Positions 35,515-44,160 are shown, counted from the stretch's first letter. The stretch: 64,000 bases of DNA from an uncultured Hyphomonadaceae bacterium (GCA_938084575.1 CALKFG010000005.1:124001-188000); one strand, 5' to 3'. Program-made: numbers and translations. Notes: a model not told the origin generated them from the letters alone.

Positions 35515-37326
35515 TCAATCCTGATCGGCTTGTTCTGCTGCGTCGTTGAGGCGCATCGTGCGTGCCCGGCGCTCAGCAACCCGCCTGTGCCGCAGCCGTG
35601 CATCCTCAGGGCTGCTGAACGCATCCCCGGAAACGGTTGCGGAAGGCTTACTGCCATCCGGGCGCGCATATTGCTCTAGGGCGATCAGCCATTCCCGTTC
35701 CTCATGCCCGCCAGGGGCAATCTCCGGAATTACAGGGTATGATATGAGCAAGTCAGACGCGCGCGTTTTTCCATGAGCTGTTAGATGGGTCGACAGGAGG
35801 TCGCGGTCAACCGGTAAACCCGCGTCGATGTGTGTTAAAATTGCGTCCCGGATGGCTGCAACATCAGGATCCGGCAGCTGGGCCTGAGCCAGCTCTTCGG
35901 CCCCTATCTCGGCCAGGTGGTGCTGGTCGACGGCCCGGACAATCAGGCCGAGCCCCCGGGTCTTTGCCGGAGGCGATCGGCCCCGGAGCGGCTCGGGGGG
36001 TGCCGGCCGGCCCTTGGTCGGCCGGTTGGCGGCTCTCAATTGCCAGATATGGTCGCGCAATCGCGCTTTCAGTTCCCGTTCATAAGCGGCACGTACGGCC
36101 GGGTGCTGAATGGCCGCTGTGGCCGACATCAGCCTTTGTTCCAGCCCGGCTTGACGCTCCGGCGTGTTGAGCGGTTCTGCATCCCGCTCACGCCGCCACA
36201 GGACTTCAACCAGCGGCAGCGCTTGGCTTAACCGTTCCGCCATTATGGCGCGGCCCTGCTCGCGAATGATGTCATCCGGGTCCTTGCCATCATCGAGCAG
36301 GCAGAAAAACACCGACCGGCCTGGCTGCAGACCGGGCAAGGCGCGCTCAATAGAGCGATAGGCGGCGCCCAGACCCGCGCGGTCTCCGTCGAAGCACAGG
36401 ATTGGTTCCGGGCCTGCGCGCCACAGCAGGGTCAGCTGATCTTCTGTCAAAGCGGTGCCAAGGGGCGCCACGGCATGGCCGAAGCCGGCCTCAGCCAGCG
36501 CAATGGCGTCCATATAGCCCTCGCAGACGATGAGGCCGCCTTCCTCGGTTGCGCCAAAGGCCTCCCGCGCGGCTTTATAGCGGTACAGGATCTGCGATTT
36601 GTGGAACAGGTCGGTGTCACTTGAGTTGAGGTATTTGGGCTTGGCATCGGCTTGCAGTGCCCGACCGCCAAAGGCGATCACACCCCCTCGCAGGTCAGTG
36701 ATCGGAAACATCAGCCGGCCCCGGAAGCGATCATAGGGCTCACCCGTCCCGTCTGGGGCCACGGCCAGGCCGGCATCGACCAGCTCGCGCGTGGAAAAGC
36801 CTTCGGATTTCAACCAGTTCAGCGTGGCGCGCCAGTCATCCGGAGCAAAACCGAGCCGGTGCCGGGCCCAGGATTGGGGCGACAGCCCCCTCTGGGCAAG
36901 ATAACGCCGGGCTTCTGCACCAGCGTCCTGGCGCAGCTGCGATTCAAAGAAGCGGGCCGCGGCTTCGCAGGCTGCCTGTAGCCGCTGTCGGCGATCATAG
37001 ATTTCCTGACTTTCCGGCGTCGCCTTCGGCAGGCTCATGCCGGCCTCGTCCGCCAGTTTTTCAACCGCCTCCATGAAGGACAGCCGGTCCGTTTCCATAA
37101 TGAAGGCGATCACATCGCCCCCTGTGCCGGACGAGAAGCATTTGAAAATTTTCTTCTGGTCATTGACGTAGAAGCTGGGCGTCTTCTCATTGGTAAAGGG
37201 CGATAGGCCGACCCATTCCTTGCCCTGCTTCTTCAATTTCACCTTGCGTCCGACAATATCGGACAGTCGAAGGCGCGCTTTCAATTCATCGACAAATCCG
37301 TCGGGGATGCGCACCGGTAAGGTCAT
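35515..37326 (-). CDS. dnaG: DnaG, DNA primase
   Basis: DnaG makes RNA primers for replication. The 603-residue protein has an N-terminal CHC2-type fold, a TOPRIM catalytic core (LIVCEGYMDAIALAEAG with the metal-binding Glu, LCFDGDRAGLGAAYRS with the Asp pair), and a C-terminal helicase-binding region. The zinc motif is degenerate: the usual CPFH reads S42-P-F-T45 and the usual CFGC reads C63-F-S-S66, so three of four ligands are missing although NEKTPSF is intact. I recall similar zinc-less primases in other alphaproteobacteria. The ATG at 37326 is preferred to 37353. yqeY lies 80 bases upstream and rpoD 60 bases downstream. Confidence 0.95.
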   Translation of the reverse strand: MTLPVRIPDGFVDELKARLRLSDIVGRKVKLKKQGKEWVGLSPFTNEKTPSFYVNDQKKIFKCFSSGTGGDVIAFIMETDRLSFMEAVEKLADEAGMSLPKATPESQEIYDRRQRLQAACEAAARFFESQLRQDAGAEARRYLAQRGLSPQSWARHRLGFAPDDWRATLNWLKSEGFSTRELVDAGLAVAPDGTGEPYDRFRGRLMFPITDLRGGVIAFGGRALQADAKPKYLNSSDTDLFHKSQILYRYKAAREAFGATEEGGLIVCEGYMDAIALAEAGFGHAVAPLGTALTEDQLTLLWRAGPEPILCFDGDRAGLGAAYRSIERALPGLQPGRSVFFCLLDDGKDPDDIIREQGRAIMAERLSQALPLVEVLWRRERDAEPLNTPERQAGLEQRLMSATAAIQHPAVRAAYERELKARLRDHIWQLRAANRPTKGRPAPPEPLRGRSPPAKTRGLGLIVRAVDQHHLAEIGAEELAQAQLPDPDVAAIRDAILTHIDAGLPVDRDLLSTHLTAHGKTRASDLLISYPVIPEIAPGGHEEREWLIALEQYARPDGSKPSATVSGDAFSSPEDARLRHRRVAERRARTMRLNDAAEQADQD

Positions 37327-37406
37327 AGGTTGAGAATATGCCGCAACGGGCACCGTTTAAAGGGCGAACTGGCAGGGTGGTGTTAGAAACCGCGCTTTAT
37401 CCCCGA

Positions 37407-37895
37407 TTAACGCAAGGCGGCCCGGACCTCTTTCCCGGCAGAAGCACATTCAATGCGTCCGGGATAGCGGGCTCGGAGCACTGACATGCAGCGCCCGACA
37501 TCTTTCAGCTTGGTGGCCTGCAATTCCGATACAATCATTCGCACGGCGGTCCGAAGGTCGTCACCTTTCAGGGGGCTGGGCAGGAAGGTCTGGATGACTT
37601 CAATTTCCTGCCGTTCGCGATCAGCATCGGCGATCCGGCCTGCATCATCATAACTCGCGGCCGATGCCTCGCGCTGTTCAACCATGGTTTCAAGCAGCCT
37701 GACAATGTCCTGGTCGACACAGCCGCTGCAATCTCCACGGGTTCGGGCCACCACATCCCGATCATTCAGGGCACACTTGATCAGGCGCAGAGTCTGGGAG
37801 CCGACGCTGTTCGGATCGAGCCGTTCCGAGGTCTGTAACGCTGCGACCAGCGTCTCCCGGATCGATTTCGGCCTCTGGTCTGCAACATCGTCCAT
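37407..37895 (-). CDS. yqeY: YqeY/GatB-like domain protein
   Basis: This is a 162-residue helical protein of the YqeY family, which resembles the C-terminal tRNA-binding domain of GatB. Signature parts are RPKSIRETLVAALQTSERLD, SQTLRLIKCALNDRD, DAGRIADADRERQEIEVIQTFLPSPL and LKDVGRCMSVLRARYPG. Its role is unclear; tRNA-linked amidotransferase-like function is assumed from the fold. Four scattered Cys residues, including CSGC, are unusual and not part of the family core. The ATG at 37895 has GAGG upstream; a TTG at 37928 is the alternative. It heads the yqeY-dnaG-rpoD block and diverges from carA, a widespread alphaproteobacterial order. Confidence 0.88.
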   Translation of the reverse strand: MDDVADQRPKSIRETLVAALQTSERLDPNSVGSQTLRLIKCALNDRDVVARTRGDCSGCVDQDIVRLLETMVEQREASAASYDDAGRIADADRERQEIEVIQTFLPSPLKGDDLRTAVRMIVSELQATKLKDVGRCMSVLRARYPGRIECASAGKEVRAALR

Positions 37896-37934
37896 AGAAA
37901 GCCTCAAAAGCGTAGTATCCTTGGCCAAAACCGC

Positions 37935-37964
37935 TTGACGGGTCCGACCGTAGCCCCCTATCTG
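37935..37964 (+). promoter_or_regulatory. Candidate carA promoter
   Basis: TTGACG (37935-37940) and CTATCT (37958-37963) are separated by 17 bases in the divergent yqeY/carA region. Transcription would start near 37970, leaving a leader of about 65 nt before the TTG start codon of carA. Confidence 0.45.
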
Positions 37965-38037
37965 CCCTTCGTTTGCCTGCCAAACTCTTAAAGCCGGGCG
38001 ATGGCAAGCTCAGGGCCAGACGACGGGAGATACGACT

Positions 38038-39213
38038 TTGTCCGACAGAAATCAATCTGCAGGCGCAACCGGCGCGATCGCCTTCTCTGACGGGACTGTC
38101 TTTTTGGGGGCAGGCGCCGGACGGGTCGGCACCGCTGTCGGCGAATTATGCTTTAACACGGCGATGACGGGCTATCAGGAGATTCTCACCGATCCGTCCT
38201 ATGCCGAGCAGCTGGTGCTGTTCACCTTCCCGCATATTGGCAATGTCGGTGCGAATTTTGAGGATTGTGAAGACTCCACGACGGCAGCCCAGCAGGCGGC
38301 CCGCGGCGCCATTTTCCGGGAAAGCGTGACCCCTCCCTCGAATTGGCGGGCACAGGATCATTTCGATACCTGGCTGGCCCGGCAGGGAATTATCGGCTTG
38401 TCAGGCGTCGATACCCGGGCGCTGACACGGCATATCCGGCAGTCCGGCATGCCGAAAGCGGCGATCATGCATGCGCCCGAGGGCGAGATTGATGTTGCCG
38501 CTCTGATCCGGGCCGCTCAGGCCTGGGAGGGACTCGAAGCTGCCGACCTTGCGGCCAACATGACGGCCGACGCGCCCTTTGATCACACAGAGCGTCTGTG
38601 GACCCTGGAAGATGGGTTCCCGGAACTCGAAGACTCCAGCTTCCACGTCGTCCTGGTGGATTTTGGCGTCAAGAAGAACATTCTTCGCAATCTGTCTGAT
38701 GTCGGGGCGAGGGTCACGGTTGTCAGCGGGGATTGTGATTTCGAGACGATCACGGCGCTGTCACCCGACGGTGTGGTCCTGTCAAATGGCCCTGGCGATC
38801 CGGCGGCAACCCATCAGCGCGCAGGGGTGTTAATCTCCCGTCTGATTGAGTCGGGCCTGCCCCTGCTGGGCATCTGCCTCGGCCACCAATTGCTGGCCCT
38901 GACTTTGGGGGCGCAGACCAAAAAGATGGATCAGGGCCATCATGGTGCGAACCATCCGGTCAAGGATCTGCAGACCGGAAAGGTCGAGATTGTATCAATG
39001 AATCACGGCTTCACGGTTGATCCCGACAGTCTTCCTGAAGGTGTTGAGCAGAGCCATGTTTCGCTCTTCGACGGGACCAATTCCGGCCTGCGTGTCGAGG
39101 GCAAGCCGATCATTTCTGTACAGCACCACCCCGAGGCCAGCCCTGGGCCACAGGACAGCTTCTATGTGTTTCAGAGGTTTGCAGAGTTCATGCGGCACGC
39201 CTCCGGGGACTGA
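38038..39213 (+). CDS. carA: CarA, carbamoyl-phosphate synthase small subunit
   Basis: CarA is the glutamine amidotransferase subunit that hands ammonia to CarB for carbamoyl phosphate, feeding arginine and pyrimidine synthesis. The N-terminal CarA domain includes [41 protein letters not shown] and [17 protein letters not shown]. The class I glutaminase domain has the nucleophile C280 in [13 protein letters not shown], the SMNHGF segment and the His-Glu pair in [10 protein letters not shown]. The start is TTG at 38038 with GGGAGA upstream. The 391-residue length is normal. carB is not in the window. Confidence 0.96.
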   Translation: MSDRNQSAGATGAIAFSDGTVFLGAGAGRVGTAVGELCFNTAMTGYQEILTDPSYAEQLVLFTFPHIGNVGANFEDCEDSTTAAQQAARGAIFRESVTPPSNWRAQDHFDTWLARQGIIGLSGVDTRALTRHIRQSGMPKAAIMHAPEGEIDVAALIRAAQAWEGLEAADLAANMTADAPFDHTERLWTLEDGFPELEDSSFHVVLVDFGVKKNILRNLSDVGARVTVVSGDCDFETITALSPDGVVLSNGPGDPAATHQRAGVLISRLIESGLPLLGICLGHQLLALTLGAQTKKMDQGHHGANHPVKDLQTGKVEIVSMNHGFTVDPDSLPEGVEQSHVSLFDGTNSGLRVEGKPIISVQHHPEASPGPQDSFYVFQRFAEFMRHASGD

Positions 39214-39350
39214 TCTGATTGCCAGTATGCTTTGAAACTCAAAAGCGTTTCATGTAAATATAAATATAGACAACATATAATTATCAATCTATTTTGCCGG
39301 CTCGATAGGTGGGGGTAAGTTCTCCAGCCTATGCTGCGTGGGGACGCACG
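39214..39350. other. AT-rich intergenic stretch after carA
   Basis: This 137-base stretch is far richer in A and T than its surroundings, especially 39240-39295 (runs such as AAATATAAATATAG and CATATAATTATC). It includes a small inverted repeat TGAAAC/GTTTCA (39232-39249). I see no gene, and no T-tract hairpin for carA. It may hold a weak promoter or be unselected spacer between convergent genes. Confidence 0.4.
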
Positions 39351-39385
39351 CAAAATGCCGGTCAGGCTTTGTGTCTGACCGGCAT
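39351..39385 (-). terminator. Intrinsic terminator of the LolA-like gene
   Basis: ATGCCGGTCAG (39355-39365) and CTGACCGGCAT (39375-39385) form a perfect 11-bp stem with a 9-nt loop. On the minus strand the hairpin comes about ten bases after the stop of the LolA-like gene and is followed by TTTTG. The plus strand has no T tract, so it works mainly for the minus strand. Confidence 0.8.
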
Positions 39386-39395
39386 AGTCTTCAGT

Positions 39396-40235
39396 CTAGC
39401 GTTCATCTTCTTCATCCTCGGGCTCGTCGAGGCGGAACAGGGCCGGGCTGATGCGGAGTCCGGTCCGGACATTGTCAAGGGCAATCCTTGTGGTGAGTCC
39501 TTCGGTGTCCACGGCCTGCCATCCTGTCAGGCTGTCGGTTCTTGGGTCGAAGAGAAGGGTCAGCATTCCCTCAACATCACCGGAAAGGTCCTGAACTGTA
39601 ATGGCCAGCTGGTCGGACCATTGCAGGACCCTCAGGGTTTCAACCTCGGCGCCAAAGTCAATATCATCGTCCAGCAGAACACCCAGCGGTGTGCTCGACA
39701 GTGGCACGCGGTCAACGGTTTCCAGATCCGTATCGCGGATCGCGACGGTTGCACCGTCGGCAACAATCAGGATTCCGCTCGGGGCATCATAGTCAAACCG
39801 CATCCGGCCCGGCCGCCGCAGAGCAAAATCGCCCTCGAGGACAGAGCCGTCATGATTGATCTGCGCGAAACGTCCCTGTGCGGTCACCACGCGAGCCAGC
39901 GCACTACGCGCCCGCTCCAAATAGGGGGGCCAGTCGGCGGGATCGATCACGATCAGGTCGGTTGCGGTGCCAGCCGGTGGCGCAGAGGCTCTGGCGGACG
40001 CCGGCGGGCTGGTCGGGGCCGGTTCCGGCTCAGCCTCGGCTTCGGGCAGGGCGGTCACTGCCGGCGGGCGCGCGATGCCCGGCGCCGTCGCGTCCGGCCC
40101 GGCAGGAGGATCTGCTGCGCGGCCGGTCGCTGGGGCGGTCTCGCTGACCTGTTGTAGAGTCACGATTGCGGGCGCCGCATATTGCAGTGCCAGCGGCAGG
40201 GTCGCGAGCGCCAGGAAAATCCCGTTCATCAGCAT
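39396..40235 (-). CDS. LolA-like outer-membrane lipoprotein carrier protein
   Basis: The 279-residue periplasmic protein has an N-terminal signal segment (MNGIFLALATLPLALQYAAPA). A long Ala/Pro/Glu-rich low-complexity linker follows at about residues 30-92, then a LolA fold: YLERARSALARVVTAQGRFAQ, LEGDFALRRPGRMRFDYDAPSG, ILIVADGATVAIRDTD, TPLGVLLDDDIDF and LFDPRTDSLTGWQAVD. LolA shuttles lipoproteins from LolCDE to the outer membrane. The linker makes it longer than standard LolA (about 200 residues), so it may be a LolA-like paralogue. The acidic tail EPEDEEDER is also notable. AAGGAG lies eight bases before the ATG at 40235. Confidence 0.82.
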   Translation of the reverse strand: MLMNGIFLALATLPLALQYAAPAIVTLQQVSETAPATGRAADPPAGPDATAPGIARPPAVTALPEAEAEPEPAPTSPPASARASAPPAGTATDLIVIDPADWPPYLERARSALARVVTAQGRFAQINHDGSVLEGDFALRRPGRMRFDYDAPSGILIVADGATVAIRDTDLETVDRVPLSSTPLGVLLDDDIDFGAEVETLRVLQWSDQLAITVQDLSGDVEGMLTLLFDPRTDSLTGWQAVDTEGLTTRIALDNVRTGLRISPALFRLDEPEDEEDER

Positions 40236-40377
40236 GAGCCAATCTCCTTTCCCTGTTACCTAGCAGGTGCTGCGTTCTGGAACAGGGCAAAATCATGGCA
40301 AATGTGCCGCGTTTGGTTGTGGTCTGTTCAGGGTCACCCGGCGCCGCTGCCCGAACGGCCAGACCGGAAGGGCCGGG

Positions 40378-40746
40378 CTAGACCTCGACGACCTCGGTGA
40401 CGAGGTAGGTCAGAGGGGTTTCGCCATGGTCTGCGATGGTGACATATTCACCGGGCCTGAAAACATGCTCGGCAAGCTGGTACCCGCCCTCGTCGGGGCC
40501 TTCATGTTCTTCATCATAGTGGAACCGCCAATGGCGACCGCGATGGGTCAGCAGGCCATCTGCCTTCAGGTCCGGATCAGGATGAAACCTCTGAACCACA
40601 CAGTCTTCCCGCCTGTCCTGCCAGGTGGCCAGGTCGATATGTCCATCGGCGGTGAGGGGGGCAATGATGACATAGCCCTGCCTTCTGTCACCGTCAGGAT
40701 GGCCGGGATTGCGGGCCAGCCGCAGTGTGATGCGTTTCAACGACAT
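40378..40746 (-). CDS. Conserved protein of unknown function
   Basis: I do not recognise this 122-residue soluble protein. It has no signal peptide or membrane segment and is rich in His, Asp, Glu and Arg (RFHYDEEHEGPDEGGY, QRFHPDPDLKADG). It ends in a beta-rich segment, FRPGEYVTIADHGETPLTYLVTEVVEV, suggesting a small beta-barrel or OB-like fold. AGGAGG lies eight bases before the ATG at 40746, so it is clearly expressed. The universal stress protein gene ends 12 bases upstream on the same strand, so the two form an operon, and a stress-related role is an inference from that. Confidence 0.7.
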   Translation of the reverse strand: MSLKRITLRLARNPGHPDGDRRQGYVIIAPLTADGHIDLATWQDRREDCVVQRFHPDPDLKADGLLTHRGRHWRFHYDEEHEGPDEGGYQLAEHVFRPGEYVTIADHGETPLTYLVTEVVEV

Positions 40747-40758
40747 GCCGGGCGCCTC

Positions 40759-41595
40759 CTAATGAGACAGGGCCAGAGCCGGAGAATCCTCCCGCCGCAG
40801 CATCGATTTGCTGGTCCCGCCGAAGAGAATTTCCCCCAGGCGGCTATGGCCATAAGCGCCCATGACGATCAGGCCGGACTGGTGTTCCGCGGCGCTGGCG
40901 ATCAGGGCATCGCTCAGCTTTCCCTTCAGGGTGACAATGTCGGTCTGATTGCGCTGTTCATGTAAGAAATCGGCCAGGGCTGCAGGGTCCGTCGATCCGC
41001 CGGCCACTGCGGCCGTGCGCAGCTTCTCAGGATGGTGCGCAATAATCACCTTTTTATAGCTGCCAATCAGATCCAGGTGCATCCGGACGGCCCGGGCCGC
41101 CTGCGGGCTGCCATCCCACGCGATCATGCAGGTTTCGTCGCTTCTCATGGCAAAGGGGGCGAGAATCAGGGGCAGACGCGCTTCCATCAAAAGATGCTCA
41201 AACGCAGCATTGAGGGCGTGTGCGCCATCGACCGACTGATGCGGCAGCACCGTCGCCCGGGCCAGCGTCGCAGCGCCGGCAGACCGGAAGGCAATGTCGC
41301 CGATCTCATGCTGGAAGGTATGCTTCAGCCAGTTCCCGGCCGCATCGCAGGCCTGATCGAATGCTCTGTTCAGCCCGACGAGAGAGGCCTGCTGCGCCTT
41401 TTGGAGGGCGTCGATCCCGGCGCTGCCGGTCATCACCATGTCCGGGCCGGTCACATAAACGGCCGCATTGGCCGGATCAGGCATAGGCGCCAGTCCGATG
41501 AGCGTTGATTTCAGTCTCTTGGTGACCGCCGCCGCGCAGGCGATTTCCGCAGCCACATGATCGGGATGGCCTCCAAGCAAAGCATAAACACTCAT
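40759..41595 (-). CDS. Tandem universal stress protein (UspA family)
   Basis: This 278-residue protein has two Usp folds in tandem. The second half carries the ATP-binding signature, LIVMGAYGHSRLGEILFGGTSKSML (G-2x-G-9x-G-S/T pattern), plus MIAWDGSPQAARAVRMHLDL. The first half (YALLGGHPDHVAAEIACAAAV) lacks a clear nucleotide signature, as is common in tandem Usp proteins where one half is degenerate. These proteins accumulate under stress and starvation; a precise activity is unknown. AGGAGG precedes the ATG at 41595. It is co-transcribed with the small unknown gene downstream. Confidence 0.85.
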   Translation of the reverse strand: MSVYALLGGHPDHVAAEIACAAAVTKRLKSTLIGLAPMPDPANAAVYVTGPDMVMTGSAGIDALQKAQQASLVGLNRAFDQACDAAGNWLKHTFQHEIGDIAFRSAGAATLARATVLPHQSVDGAHALNAAFEHLLMEARLPLILAPFAMRSDETCMIAWDGSPQAARAVRMHLDLIGSYKKVIIAHHPEKLRTAAVAGGSTDPAALADFLHEQRNQTDIVTLKGKLSDALIASAAEHQSGLIVMGAYGHSRLGEILFGGTSKSMLRREDSPALALSH

Positions 41596-41681
41596 GCTGA
41601 CGTCCTCCTAAGTTCAGGGCGTCAGCATAGACTCCGGAAACCCGGGCTCTTATCCGTAGAAACCCCTAGGGCGCTGATACG

Positions 41682-41713
41682 AAAAGGCCGGGCACCTGAG
41701 GGCCCGGCCTTTT
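41682..41713 (-). terminator. Bidirectional terminator at the end of the beta-oxidation operon
   Basis: AAAAGGCCGGGC (41682-41693) and GCCCGGCCTTTT (41702-41713) form a perfect 12-bp stem with an 8-nt loop. The A and T ends give a T tract on both strands. It lies 22 bases beyond the stop of the fadJ-like gene and isolates that operon from the Usp gene downstream. Confidence 0.9.
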
Positions 41714-41735
41714 GCCGTTTTGCAGTGTGGCGGGC

Positions 41736-43970
41736 CTAGGCCGCCTGGCTGGCGGCGGTTCCGGCCGGGGGGAAGCGGTCATAGAAGCCCTGCCCCTTGG
41801 CCGCCATGTCACGCAACAGGGCGCCCGGACGGAACCGGTCACCATATGTGTCGGCCAGCCGGTCGGCTTCCGCAACGAAGGCCTCGATTCCCCAGATCAG
41901 GTCGACATAGGAGCAGCACCCGCCCGTATAGGGCGCAAAGCCCCAGGCCAGGATCGATCCGATGTCACCATCGCGGGCGTCGGTGATCACGCCTTCTTCG
42001 AAGCAGCGGGCCACCTCAATGGCCTGCCGCACCAGCAGGCGGTTCTTGATTTCCTGCTTGAGGGCTGGCGGACATTCATCGACGGTGACCTCAACCCGCG
42101 TGTTGAGCTCAGGCCAGAGCCGGTCCGGTTTGCCCTTTTCATTGTAATCGTAAAAGCCTTTCCCGGCCTTGCGTCCGACCCGCCCCTGGTCTTCGACCAG
42201 CCAGGCCATCATCTGGCCGAGCTCGTTGGAACTGTAATCGACACCGGTTGCCGCGGCCATCTGGCGGCCGACTTTCAGCGCGGTGTCGAGCCCGACGCTA
42301 TCAGAGACTTCAAGTGGGCCCATCGGCATGCCGGATTGACGTCCGACATTCTCGATAATGGCCGGCTTGATGCCTTCGGCCAGCATGGCCAGACCTTCCT
42401 GCGTATAGGTGCCAAAGCAGCGCGACGTGTAAAACCCGCGGGAGTCGTTGACGACAATCGGCGTTTTACGAATTGCCAGGACGTAATCGATCGTCTTGGC
42501 CAGAGTCTCATCAGAGGTGTCCTTGCCCCGAATAATCTCGACAAGCCCCATCCGCTCCACCGGTGAGAAGAAGTGGATGCCGATGAAATTCTCCGGTCGC
42601 GCGGACGCGCCGGCCAGACCGGTAATCGGCAGGGTGGACGTGTTCGATCCCATGACCGCGGTCTCACTCAGCTGGGCCTCGGCCATCTGTGTGATCTTGG
42701 CCTTGAGTTCGGGATCCTCAAACACCGCTTCAACGACCAAATCTGCGCCTTTGACATCGTCATAGCTGTCGGTCGGGTGAATTCGGTCGAGAAGGGCCTG
42801 GCCCTTATCTGCCGCCATCTTGCCACGTCCGACCTGCTTTTCGACCAGCTTGCGGGCATAGTCCTTACCCTTATCCGCATTTTCCGGAGAGGTATCGACC
42901 AGTACGGTTTCGATGCCGGCCTTGGCCTGCTCATAGGCAATGCCGGCGCCCATCAGGCCAGCGCCGATCACCGCCACCTTGTTGAGCTGATATTTCGGGA
43001 AGCCGGCAGGCCGGCTGGCGCCTTTTGACAGGGCCTGGGTCGAAAGAAACAGCGACCGGATCATCGCCTTGGCCTCGGGCCTCTGCTGGGTGTTGATGAA
43101 ATAGCGGGTTTCAATTCTCAGGCCGGCATCGATCGGCACCTGAATGCCTTCATAGACGCAGGACAGGATATTCTTCTGAGCCGGATAATTGCCATACGAA
43201 TTTGCCGCCAGCATGGCATTTGAAAAGGTTGCAACCTGTCCGGCGCCGGGGCTGCGATGCGGCACCCCACCCGGCACTTTGAATCCTTTTTCGTCCCAGG
43301 GCGCCTTGGCGTCCGGGTTGGCCTTGACCCAGGCCTTTGCCCGGCTCACGGTTTCACTTCCCGGGGCCAGTTCATTGACGACCCCCATGGTCAGGGCCTT
43401 TTCTGCGGTGAAACTCTTGCCCTGCAGGATCAGGGGCAGCGCCTCCTGCATCCCGACCAGTCGGGGCAGCCTCTGGGTGCCGCCGGCGCCGGGCAAAAGT
43501 CCGATCTTGGCCTCAGGCAGTCCAAACTGGATTTTCGGATTGTCATTGGCCGCCACACGATAATGCCCGGCCAGTGCCACTTCCAGTCCGCCCCCCAGGG
43601 CGAGGCCATTCAGCGCAACGGCAATGGGCTTGCCGCAGGTTTCGAGTTCGCGGAGGGTCTTGTTGAGGGAAAAGCCGCGGTCGAACTGGAGCTTTTTGAG
43701 CTCAGCTTCGGTCATTTCCGATTCGGGTTTTCCGCCACCTGCGCTCTGGCCCATTTCGCCGAGGTCGGCGCCGGCGCAGAAGCCCGAGGCCTTCCCTGAA
43801 GAAATGACCAGGCCCTTGATTGAGTCATTTGTGGCGACTTCCTCGGTTATGGCGATGATGTCACCAATCGCTTTGCCGGTGAGCGTGTTCATGCTGCGGC
43901 CCGGGACGTCAAAAATCGCGTGTGCGATGCCGTCGTCATCGATAGTGAAGGAGAATGTTTCCAGGTTCAT
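41736..43970 (-). CDS. fadJ: FadJ/FadB-like enoyl-CoA hydratase / 3-hydroxyacyl-CoA dehydrogenase
   Basis: The 744-residue bifunctional beta-oxidation alpha subunit has an N-terminal crotonase domain (ASGFCAGADLGEM; GGGLEVALAGHYRVA with one catalytic Glu; GLPEAKIGLLPGAGGTQRLPRL with the other). Then comes an NAD-binding 3-hydroxyacyl-CoA dehydrogenase domain (VAVIGAGLMGAGIAYEQAKAG; NFIGIHFFSPVERMGLVEII with the His-Glu pair; VVNDSRGFYTSRC). It hydrates trans-2-enoyl-CoA and oxidises the product to 3-ketoacyl-CoA. The ATG at 43970 overlaps the stop of the glycine-zipper gene (ATGA), so the two are coupled. It ends the operon before a strong terminator. Confidence 0.94.
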   Translation of the reverse strand: MNLETFSFTIDDDGIAHAIFDVPGRSMNTLTGKAIGDIIAITEEVATNDSIKGLVISSGKASGFCAGADLGEMGQSAGGGKPESEMTEAELKKLQFDRGFSLNKTLRELETCGKPIAVALNGLALGGGLEVALAGHYRVAANDNPKIQFGLPEAKIGLLPGAGGTQRLPRLVGMQEALPLILQGKSFTAEKALTMGVVNELAPGSETVSRAKAWVKANPDAKAPWDEKGFKVPGGVPHRSPGAGQVATFSNAMLAANSYGNYPAQKNILSCVYEGIQVPIDAGLRIETRYFINTQQRPEAKAMIRSLFLSTQALSKGASRPAGFPKYQLNKVAVIGAGLMGAGIAYEQAKAGIETVLVDTSPENADKGKDYARKLVEKQVGRGKMAADKGQALLDRIHPTDSYDDVKGADLVVEAVFEDPELKAKITQMAEAQLSETAVMGSNTSTLPITGLAGASARPENFIGIHFFSPVERMGLVEIIRGKDTSDETLAKTIDYVLAIRKTPIVVNDSRGFYTSRCFGTYTQEGLAMLAEGIKPAIIENVGRQSGMPMGPLEVSDSVGLDTALKVGRQMAAATGVDYSSNELGQMMAWLVEDQGRVGRKAGKGFYDYNEKGKPDRLWPELNTRVEVTVDECPPALKQEIKNRLLVRQAIEVARCFEEGVITDARDGDIGSILAWGFAPYTGGCCSYVDLIWGIEAFVAEADRLADTYGDRFRPGALLRDMAAKGQGFYDRFPPAGTAASQAA

Positions 43971-44155
43971 TGACTTTTTTCCTGAGACTTTTGGGCATCC
44001 GTGCCCGATTGGTTTGATTTTACAGAACTGGCGCCAACCAGGCCGGCACCAATGGCGACGCCAACCCCAATGCCCAGGGCGATATTCCTGGTCCCAGCCC
44101 CGATTGCGACACCAATCGCGGCTCCGGCCGCAAGTCCTGCATATGTGTGGCGCAT
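43967..44155 (-). CDS. Glycine-zipper mini membrane protein
   Basis: This 62-residue peptide has a single Gly/Ala-rich hydrophobic stretch with repeated GxxxG spacing (YAGLAAGAAIGVAIGAGTRN, then ALGIGVGVAIGAGLVGA). It ends in a polar Ser/Lys/Gln tail (KSNQSGTDAQKSQEKS). I know no characterised homologue; glycine-zipper proteins often oligomerise in membranes. It starts five bases after the thiolase stop and overlaps the fadJ start by ATGA, so it belongs to the beta-oxidation operon and would be translationally coupled to fadJ. Composition and packing argue that it is a real gene, but its Shine-Dalgarno is poor. Confidence 0.6.
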   Translation of the reverse strand: MRHTYAGLAAGAAIGVAIGAGTRNIALGIGVGVAIGAGLVGASSVKSNQSGTDAQKSQEKSQ

Positions 44156-44160
44156 CCTGT

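Noticed and set aside
39309-40157. 282-codon plus-strand frame over the LolA-like gene
   Set aside because: It runs through the terminator hairpin and opposite a protein with clear LolA sequence.
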